Made by a program: the position numbers and the translations under genes. Of a stretch of 60,830 nt of DNA, positions 55,561 to 60,830 are shown in pieces; the first letter of the stretch is position 1, and every line of letters starts with the position of its first letter. Under the pieces are notes generated by a model, which worked only from the letters and a program-made list of their open reading frames with translations, ran no database searches and had not been told where the DNA came from. This DNA is from Hymenobacter sp. H14-R3. Its GTDB lineage: Bacteria > Bacteroidota > Bacteroidia > Cytophagales > Hymenobacteraceae. The stretch covers positions 1-60,830 of the forward strand of contig NZ_JASITD010000013.1 of the NCBI RefSeq assembly GCF_030063445.1, read 5' to 3'.

Positions 55561-56258
55561 TGCCAAGCCAAGGTGCATTGTGGCGGCAGCTGTTTGCGCT
55601 GGGCATGGCCTACCCGGTCATGCGGCTGTGGCTGGGCCTGCGGGTGCGCCACCGTGCGCGGCTGCCCCAGCAGGGCCCCGCCATCATAGTGGCCAACCAC
55701 AACAGCCACCTCGATATTCTGGCGCTGCTGGCCCTGTTTCCGCTACGCCGCGTGCCAGATGTGCAAACGGTGGCCGCCACCGATTATTTCTGTAAAAGCC
55801 GGTGGCTGCGGTGGTTTTCAACCCATTTGGTGGGCATTATCCCCATAGTGCGCGGCAGCGGCCAAGCCGCTGACATTGACCCGCTTGAAGGCTGCTACCG
55901 CGCCCTGGCCGCCGGCCAGGTGGTCATCGTTTTTCCCGAAGGCACCCGCGGCCAGCCCGAGCAGTTCGGCGAGCTTAAATCGGGCATCTGGTACCTGGCC
56001 CGGCGCTTTCCGCAGGTGCCCATCGTGCCAGTATTTTTGGCCGGCATGGGCAAGTCGATGCCGCGCGGCGCGCCTATTGCGGTGCCCATGAATGTGCAGG
56101 CAATTGTGGGCCACCCATTAAGCTACCTAGGTGATAAAGCACAGTTTATGAGCACCTTGCGCGAACAGCTTTGCGAGTTGCGCGCGCAGCTTGGGCTGGC
56201 CGAAAGTGGTCAAGAACGTCCTGCTGAACGCAGTGAAGCATCTCGCTCGCAGCAGTAA
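55560..56258 (+). CDS. 1-acyl-glycerol-3-phosphate acyltransferase-like protein (PlsC family)
   Basis: A 232-residue membrane-associated acyltransferase. Motif I NHNSHLD (H47, D52), motif III VIVFPEGTRG (about 119-128) and a C-terminal VPIVPVFLAGMGKSMPRG give the PlsC order, with one N-terminal hydrophobic segment. It would acylate a lysophospholipid or glycerol phosphate for the CDP-lipid branch. It is translationally coupled to the CdsA-like gene. The last 14 residues (about 219-232, ERPAERSEASRSQQ) and the stop codon are encoded by a palindromic repeat, so the original C-terminus has been replaced or extended. E. coli ynbABCD has no such acyltransferase. Confidence 0.87.
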   Translation: MPSQGALWRQLFALGMAYPVMRLWLGLRVRHRARLPQQGPAIIVANHNSHLDILALLALFPLRRVPDVQTVAATDYFCKSRWLRWFSTHLVGIIPIVRGSGQAADIDPLEGCYRALAAGQVVIVFPEGTRGQPEQFGELKSGIWYLARRFPQVPIVPVFLAGMGKSMPRGAPIAVPMNVQAIVGHPLSYLGDKAQFMSTLREQLCELRAQLGLAESGQERPAERSEASRSQQ

Positions 56259-56312
56259 ATCAATCGTTTAATTAAGCGAGCGAGATGCTTCACTGCGTTC
56301 AGCAGGACGTTC
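56214..56312. repeat. Palindromic repeat (GAACGTC..GAAGCATC family) overlapping the plsC-like 3' end
   Basis: Perfect 37-base arms (56214-56250 and 56276-56312), wording GAACGTCCTGCTGAACGCAG then TGAAGCATCTCGCTCGC, around an AT-rich loop containing the plsC-like stop codon. Confidence 0.9.
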
Positions 56313-56369
56313 CTTTTGTTATTTTCTCACAATATAAAATCTACTATCAACCACTACTTTTCTTTTCGC

Positions 56370-58136
56370 ATGAACGCTACCTACGACACCATCCGCCCCT
56401 GCCAGGAGCGCCATTTCGCTTCCTTCGATGCCACCTCGCTCTTCTACCGGCACTGGCCGGCGGCGGGCGGCGCGGCGGGCAAAAAAGCCATCGTGCTTTT
56501 CCACCGCGGCCACGAGCACGGCGGGCGCATGGCCCACCTGGCCGACGAATTCTCGCTGCCCGATTTCGATTTCTTCGCCTGGGATGCGCGCGGCCTCGGC
56601 CAGTCGCCGGGCGAGCGGGGCGCGGCCGACAACTACGGCGTACTGGTGAAGGACGTGGACGCCTTTGTGCGCCACATTGCTACGAATCACGGCATTGCCA
56701 CCGAAAACGTGGTGGTTATCGGCCAGAGCTTCGGGGCCGTGACGGTGGCCACCTGGGTGCACGACTACGCGCCCCGCCTGCGCGGCATGATACTGGCCGC
56801 GCCGGCCTTCAAAATCAACCTCATTGTGCCCGGCGCGCTGGCCGGCCTCAAGCTGCTGTACGCGGCGCGGGGCAACTACTTCGTGAAGTCGTACGTGAAA
56901 CCCACCCAGCTCACTAGCGATGCGGCGCGCATTGCCTCCTACCACGCCGACCCACTCATTACCAGGCCCATAGCCGCCAATATTCTGCTCGAAGTAGACG
57001 AGGCCGCCACCCGCGTGGTGGCCGATGCGGCGGCCATTCACGTGCCCACCCAGGTGCTGGTTTCGGGCAGCGATGCCGTGGTGTATGAGGAGCCGCAGCA
57101 GACGTTTTTCGACAACCTGGGCACCGAAAACAAGGAGCTGCACCGCCTCGACGACTTCCTGCACGACACGCTGGGCGAGCGCAACCGCGCCATTCCCATC
57201 GGACTGGCCCGTGCGTTTATCGAGCGCCTGTTTGCCGCCACGCCCGCCCGCCCCGGCCTGCTCGATGCCGACCAGCACGGCCTCACCAAGCGCGAGTTTG
57301 ATACCCTGAGCGCGCCCGCCACCACAGCCGCGGCGCGCCTCTACTGGGCCATGAGCCGCTTCTGGGTGGGCGTGGGCGGCCGGTTTTCGACGGGCATGAA
57401 AAACGGCCTGGCCACCGGCTTCGACTCGGGCAGCACCCTCGACTACGTGTACCAAAACCGCCAGCAGGGCTTCACGCCCGTGGGCAAGCTGGTCGATAAC
57501 GCATTCCTGAACAGCATCGGCTGGCGCGGCATCCGCATTCGCAAGCAGCACCTGGAACAGCTTATCGGCCAGGCTATTGACTTGCTGAAAGCCGCCGGCC
57601 AGCCGGTGCGCATCCTCGACATTGCGGCCGGCCACGGCCGCTACATCCTGGAAGCCGTAGCCGCCCGCCCCGGCCAAACCGACAGCGTGCTGCTGCGCGA
57701 CTACAGCCCCGCCAACGTGGCCGACGGCCGCCGCCTCATCGCCGAAAAAGGCCTCACCGGCCTGGTGCAGTTCGAGCAAGGCGACGCCTTCGACCAGGCC
57801 GGGCTGGCCGCGTTGCAGCCCCGCCCCACGCTGGCCGTGGTATCGGGCCTCTACGAGCTGTTTGGTGATAACAAGTTAGTCAGCAAGTCATTAGCTGGCG
57901 TAGCCGGCGCAGTGGAGGCGGGCGGCTACCTCCTCTACACCAACCAGCCCTGGCACCCGCAGTTGGAGCTGATTGCCCGCTCGCTCACCAGCCACCGCGC
58001 GGGCGCGGCCTGGGTGATGCGCCGCCGCGTGCAGGCCGAGATAGACGAGCTGGTGGCCGAAGCCGGCTTCGAGAAAATCGACCAGCTCACCGACCAGTGG
58101 GGCATTTTCACGGTGTCACTGGCCCGGCGCAAGTAG
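56370..58136 (+). CDS. Bifunctional alpha/beta hydrolase / class I SAM-dependent methyltransferase (YnbC-like)
   Basis: A 588-residue cytoplasmic fusion. The N-terminal half (about 20-310) is a monoglyceride-lipase-like alpha/beta hydrolase: FHRGHEHGGR oxyanion region, FAWDARGLGQSPGER, nucleophile elbow VIGQSFGAVT (S120) and DDFLHDTLGERN with the His. The C-terminal half (about 400-588) is a Rossmann methyltransferase with motif I LDIAAGHGRYILEAV (about 416-430) and LLRDYSPANVADG. The same fusion is found in E. coli YnbC. It may deacylate and methylate a lipid or head group made by the preceding enzymes. The ATG at 56370 follows the repeat; an earlier TTG is less likely. Confidence 0.88.
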   Translation: MNATYDTIRPCQERHFASFDATSLFYRHWPAAGGAAGKKAIVLFHRGHEHGGRMAHLADEFSLPDFDFFAWDARGLGQSPGERGAADNYGVLVKDVDAFVRHIATNHGIATENVVVIGQSFGAVTVATWVHDYAPRLRGMILAAPAFKINLIVPGALAGLKLLYAARGNYFVKSYVKPTQLTSDAARIASYHADPLITRPIAANILLEVDEAATRVVADAAAIHVPTQVLVSGSDAVVYEEPQQTFFDNLGTENKELHRLDDFLHDTLGERNRAIPIGLARAFIERLFAATPARPGLLDADQHGLTKREFDTLSAPATTAAARLYWAMSRFWVGVGGRFSTGMKNGLATGFDSGSTLDYVYQNRQQGFTPVGKLVDNAFLNSIGWRGIRIRKQHLEQLIGQAIDLLKAAGQPVRILDIAAGHGRYILEAVAARPGQTDSVLLRDYSPANVADGRRLIAEKGLTGLVQFEQGDAFDQAGLAALQPRPTLAVVSGLYELFGDNKLVSKSLAGVAGAVEAGGYLLYTNQPWHPQLELIARSLTSHRAGAAWVMRRRVQAEIDELVAEAGFEKIDQLTDQWGIFTVSLARRK

Positions 58137-58168
58137 GTGGTTTACAGTTATTTTTAAGGTTTAAGAAA

Positions 58169-58264
58169 GAACGTCATGCTGAGCTTGTCGAAGCATCTTT
58201 ACCGCTTCATCTACACCGTTCAACGAAGCGGTAGAGATGCTTCGACAAGCTCAGCATGACGTTC
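58169..58264. repeat. Palindromic repeat (GAACGTC..GAAGCATC family) carrying the next gene's start codon
   Basis: GAACGTCATGCTGAGCTTGT... (from 58169) pairs with its complement ending ACAAGCTCAGCATGACGTTC (58264), around a nested GAAGCGG/CCGCTTC hairpin. GAACGTC, TGCTGA and GAAGCATCT are shared with 56214-56312. The right arm contains the ATG at 58256. Confidence 0.9.
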
Positions 58265-59632
58265 TTTTTTAAATCCAAAAACCCACCTAGCGAACCCCGC
58301 CCCTGGCTCCGGGCGGCGGGGTGGCTGGCGTTTTTGGGGCCGTTTTTCTTCCTCACCTACGGCTTCGCCAATTGGTGGACGGCCCGGCTGCCGCACGTGG
58401 GCTCGGTGGTGTTTGGCTGGGAAAAGCATATCCCGTTCTGGCCCTGGACCATCGTGCCCTACATGGCGCTGGATGCCTTTTACGCCGGCTCGCTGTACCT
58501 GTGCGCCACCCGCGCCGAACTCGATACCCACGCCAAACGGCTGCTGAGCGCCAGTGTCTTATCGGTGGCGGGGTTCCTGCTGTTTCCGTTGCAGTTCAGC
58601 TTCGTGCGGCCCGCCACGAGCGGGTTTACGGGGGCGCTGTTTACGATGCTGGCGGGGTTTGACAAGCCGTATAACCAGGCGCCTTCGCTGCACATCAGCC
58701 TGGTGCTGCTGGTGTGGCTGGTGTTTGCGCGCCACCTGCGCGGGGTGGCACGCTGGCTGGCCCACGGCTGGTTTTTGCTGATTGCGCTATCGGTTTTCAC
58801 CACCTATCAGCACCATTTTATTGATGGCGCGGCCGGCGCGGCGGTGGGCGTACTCTGCGTGTATCTATTTCCGGATGAGCCACTTGCGTGGCGACGCGCC
58901 CCCAGGCCGCCGGCTGCCGACCGGCCCTGGCAGCGCAAGCTGGCGGCCGGCTACCTGCTGGGCGCGGCGCTGTGCCTGGCGCTGGCCGTGGCGCTCGGCG
59001 GCTGGGCGTGGCTGCTACTCTGGACCAGCACATCGCTGCTGCTGGTGGGCCTGGCCTACGCGGGCCGCGGCGTGGCCATTTTTCAGAAGCACGACGGGCG
59101 GCTGAGCTGGGCGGCGCGCCTGCTGCTGCTGCCCTACCAGGTGGGCGCGTGGGCCTCCTCGCGCTGGTTTACGCGCCGGGGCGCGCCGAGCGCCGAGGTG
59201 GCGCCGGGCATCTGGCTGGGCCGCGTACCCGGCCGCGCCGACTGGCAGCACCTGCCTGCCGGCGCGGTGCTCGACCTCACCGCCGAGTTCAGCCTGAGCC
59301 GCGCCGCCCGCGCCCGCCCTCACCGCAGCGTTCCGCTGCTGGACCTGGTAGTGCCCACCCCCGCGCAATTGGCGCAAGCCGTGGCGGCCCTCGATGAGCT
59401 GGCCGCCCACCCGCCGGTGCTGGTGCACTGCGCCCTCGGCTACTCGCGCAGCGCGCTGGTGGTGGCGGCCTGGCTGCTGCATCGCGGCAGCTGCGCCACC
59501 CCCGCCGAGGCGCTGGCGCAGCTGCGCGCCGCCCGGCCGCAGGTGGTGCTGGGAGCCGGCCACCAGGCGGCGCTGGCAGCTTATTTTGCCAGCTTATCTG
59601 TTGAAAATCACTCGATAACAACTCCTCAATGA
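58256..59632 (+). CDS. PAP2 phosphatase fused to a dual-specificity phosphatase (YnbD-like)
   Basis: A 458-residue membrane protein. The N-terminal 330 residues have multiple TM helices and PAP2-type blocks, QAPSLHISLVLLVW (H146) and YQHHFIDGAAGAAVG. These suggest an active site for lipid phosphates facing the periplasm. The C-terminal 130 residues (APGIWLGRVPGRADWQHLPA on) are a DSP/tyrosine-phosphatase domain with VHCALGYSRSA (C392, R398). The same double-phosphatase fusion is known as E. coli YnbD. It may dephosphorylate a phosphatidyl-X-phosphate intermediate. The ATG lies inside a palindromic repeat and no alternative Met precedes residue 70, so the repeat supplies the start. Confidence 0.87.
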   Translation: MTFFFKSKNPPSEPRPWLRAAGWLAFLGPFFFLTYGFANWWTARLPHVGSVVFGWEKHIPFWPWTIVPYMALDAFYAGSLYLCATRAELDTHAKRLLSASVLSVAGFLLFPLQFSFVRPATSGFTGALFTMLAGFDKPYNQAPSLHISLVLLVWLVFARHLRGVARWLAHGWFLLIALSVFTTYQHHFIDGAAGAAVGVLCVYLFPDEPLAWRRAPRPPAADRPWQRKLAAGYLLGAALCLALAVALGGWAWLLLWTSTSLLLVGLAYAGRGVAIFQKHDGRLSWAARLLLLPYQVGAWASSRWFTRRGAPSAEVAPGIWLGRVPGRADWQHLPAGAVLDLTAEFSLSRAARARPHRSVPLLDLVVPTPAQLAQAVAALDELAAHPPVLVHCALGYSRSALVVAAWLLHRGSCATPAEALAQLRAARPQVVLGAGHQAALAAYFASLSVENHSITTPQ

Positions 59633-60045
59633 ACGCTGACAATCCGGTTATGCTGCGGGTGGTGCTGGGTTTTTTACGGGCCGGGCGCGTGCTGGATGGC
59701 GCGTCGTCGGTACTGCTACTGGGCACGCTGGTGCAGGCGCTGATACCCGCGTCGGCGACGGTGAAGCTGTGCGTAGTGGTAGCCCTGCTGCTGGCGGCGC
59801 TGGCCAAATACCTGGCCTGGCGCGTGGCCCTCGATGTGGAGTTTTTTGCGCTGCTGCACGAGCAGCCGACGCAGGCCGCGGACTTCGACGCGGCGCTGGC
59901 GGCTTTTTTGGGGCGCAAAGTGGGGCCGCCGGCCCGCTCGCTGGCCGGCCGCTGGCAGGGGGCGCGGCGGCTGGTGATTTACCAGGCGGTCGTTTTGGGA
60001 GCGCAAGCGCTGATAGTCAGCTGGTTATTATTATTTTCAGGCTAA
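59629..60045 (+). CDS. Small membrane protein coupled to the ynb-like operon
   Basis: An unrecognised 138-residue protein. It overlaps the phosphatase gene by 4 bases (ATGA), so it is translationally coupled and belongs to the operon. Two N-terminal hydrophobic helices (about 25-65, ASSVLLLGTLVQALIPASAT, LCVVVALLLAALAKYLAW) are followed by a soluble segment of about 55 residues (FALLHEQPTQAADFDAALAA) and a C-terminal helix (VLGAQALIVSWLLLF). No known motif. It may be an accessory subunit of the lipid pathway. As far as I recall, E. coli ynbABCD has no counterpart. Confidence 0.7.
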   Translation: MNADNPVMLRVVLGFLRAGRVLDGASSVLLLGTLVQALIPASATVKLCVVVALLLAALAKYLAWRVALDVEFFALLHEQPTQAADFDAALAAFLGRKVGPPARSLAGRWQGARRLVIYQAVVLGAQALIVSWLLLFSG

Positions 60046-60156
60046 CGTGCCGATAATCAGCCGATAAAAAGTTGCGGCCGGCACGCAACTACCAGCGCGC
60101 GCGTGTTTCATTTGCGGAGTCCGGCCGCGGGTATGCGGCTGGCGGCTTGCTGCTAA

Positions 60157-60777
60157 ATGCCTACTCCTTTCACCTTTGTGCGCCTCAGCTACCACTCCGG
60201 CGACTGGGATGCCGTGGACGAGCGCATGCCCGCCAACCTGCTGCATTCGCTGGTGGAGTACACCACGGTGCCCGTCGAGGCCAAGGAGAAGGTAGTGGCC
60301 CTCGATAGCCCCGAGCTCTTCAACTACCCCTTTTGCTACCTCAGTGGCCACCGGCTGGTGCAGTTTTCGGCGGCTGAAAAAAAGAACTTCACCCAGTACG
60401 TGCGCAACGGCGGCTTCGTATTCGTGGACGATTGCAACCACGACATCGACGGCCTCTTCGCCCGCTCCTTCGAGGAGCAGATGCGCGTGTGCTTCGGGGC
60501 CACCGCCTTGCAGAAAATCCCGAAAACGCATCCTATTTATAATCAGTTCTTTAAGTTCAAGGACGGTCCGCCCAACACCGGCTTCGAGCTCAATGGCTGG
60601 GGCGACGACCTGGTGCACGACTATCTCAAAGCCGTGGAAATAAAGGGCCGCATCGGCGTGCTCTACTCCAACAAAGACTACGGCTGCGAGTGGGACTACG
60701 ACTTCCGCAATAAGCGCTTTCTGGCCGAGGACAACACCAAGTTTGGCGTCAATATTTTGCTTTATGCGCTTTCCTGA
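60157..60777 (+). CDS. DUF4159 domain-containing protein
   Basis: A 206-residue single-domain protein. It begins TFVRLSYHSGDWDAVDERMP and contains the DUF4159 core: FCYLSGHRLVQFSAAEKKNF, VRNGGFVFVDDCNHDIDGLF and THPIYNQFFKFKDGPPN, ending FLAEDNTKFGVNILLYAL. The fold resembles glutamine-amidotransferase-like/von Willebrand-linked periplasmic proteins of gliding bacteria. DUF4159 genes usually sit in clusters with MoxR ATPase and DUF58 proteins, which may follow beyond the window. No signal peptide is seen in this short form. The function is unknown. It is separated from the lipid operon by 111 bases with no clear feature. Confidence 0.82.
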   Translation: MPTPFTFVRLSYHSGDWDAVDERMPANLLHSLVEYTTVPVEAKEKVVALDSPELFNYPFCYLSGHRLVQFSAAEKKNFTQYVRNGGFVFVDDCNHDIDGLFARSFEEQMRVCFGATALQKIPKTHPIYNQFFKFKDGPPNTGFELNGWGDDLVHDYLKAVEIKGRIGVLYSNKDYGCEWDYDFRNKRFLAEDNTKFGVNILLYALS

Positions 60778-60830
60778 CCTTGGCCGACACCTGCGTAAGT
60801 TCCCGCTGAGGTGCGCAGTGGTTTTTGCTG
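60764..60830 (+). CDS. Possible start of a next gene, cut by the window edge
   Basis: An ATG overlapping the DUF4159 stop by 14 bases opens a frame that stays open to the last base. Its 22 codons end in LRKFPLRCAVVFA, which could begin a signal peptide. Too short to identify; it may be chance. Confidence 0.25.
   Translation, partial: MRFPDLGRHLRKFPLRCAVVFA

Overview
The window looks like chromosome from a GC-rich member of the Bacteroidota, most likely Hymenobacter or a close relative in the Hymenobacteraceae. This is inferred from Bacteroidota-type promoters (-7 box TAnnTTTG), two proteins ending in type IX secretion sorting domains, several lipoproteins and FadL/OMP beta-barrels, dispersed palindromic repeats at gene borders, and very high GC in ordinary genes. 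No rRNA, phage, insertion sequence or CRISPR array was seen. One tRNA (Thr, CGT) is present.

Layout. 1-7.3 kb: a flippase-like membrane protein, an erythromycin-esterase fusion, a small lipoprotein, a LysM protein, isocitrate dehydrogenase and a TetR regulator. 7.3-14.3 kb: a sulfur/methionine block that opens with a promoter, a SAM-I riboswitch and a short reading frame ending in four consecutive Cys codons. Then come a peroxiredoxin, metY, metX and an SsuABC-type sulfonate importer. 14.3-26.9 kb: housekeeping and exported enzymes (Gfo/Idh/MocA oxidoreductase, T9SS esterase, LD-carboxypeptidase, tRNA-Thr, CDF transporter, GH1-like enzyme, Ogt, prolyl oligopeptidase, TonB-domain protein, esterase, DUF3850 protein, TPR-like protein). 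26.9-32.1 kb: metF and metH on the minus strand behind a second SAM-I riboswitch. The metH reading frame contains an in-frame palindromic repeat. 32.1-42.4 kb: SGNH lipoprotein and FadL porin, a T9SS-secreted multidomain nuclease, a tricorn-like protease and a small lipoprotein. 42.7-52.9 kb: three TldD paralogues with twin-arginine signals and two PmbA/TldE paralogues, separated by G/C-rich palindromes and interrupted by an AT-richer two-gene island (HTH-ImmA/IrrE protein plus an unknown partner). 53-60.8 kb: an OMP, then a tightly packed lipid-type operon resembling E. coli ynbABCD with an added PlsC acyltransferase and a small membrane protein, then a DUF4159 protein.

How genes work together. 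Both SAM riboswitches fit shutdown of methionine synthesis when SAM is plentiful: MetX/MetY make homocysteine from homoserine and sulfide, the Ssu importer may bring in organic sulfur, and MetF/MetH methylate homocysteine. The TldD/PmbA genes should form zinc-protease heterocomplexes. The ynb-like operon has the parts of a phospholipid pathway: acyl transfer, CDP-activation, head-group transfer, phosphatase and methyltransferase.

The most unusual features are the repeat families. They fall at gene borders and supply start codons, stop codons, C-termini and, in metH, an internal protein segment.
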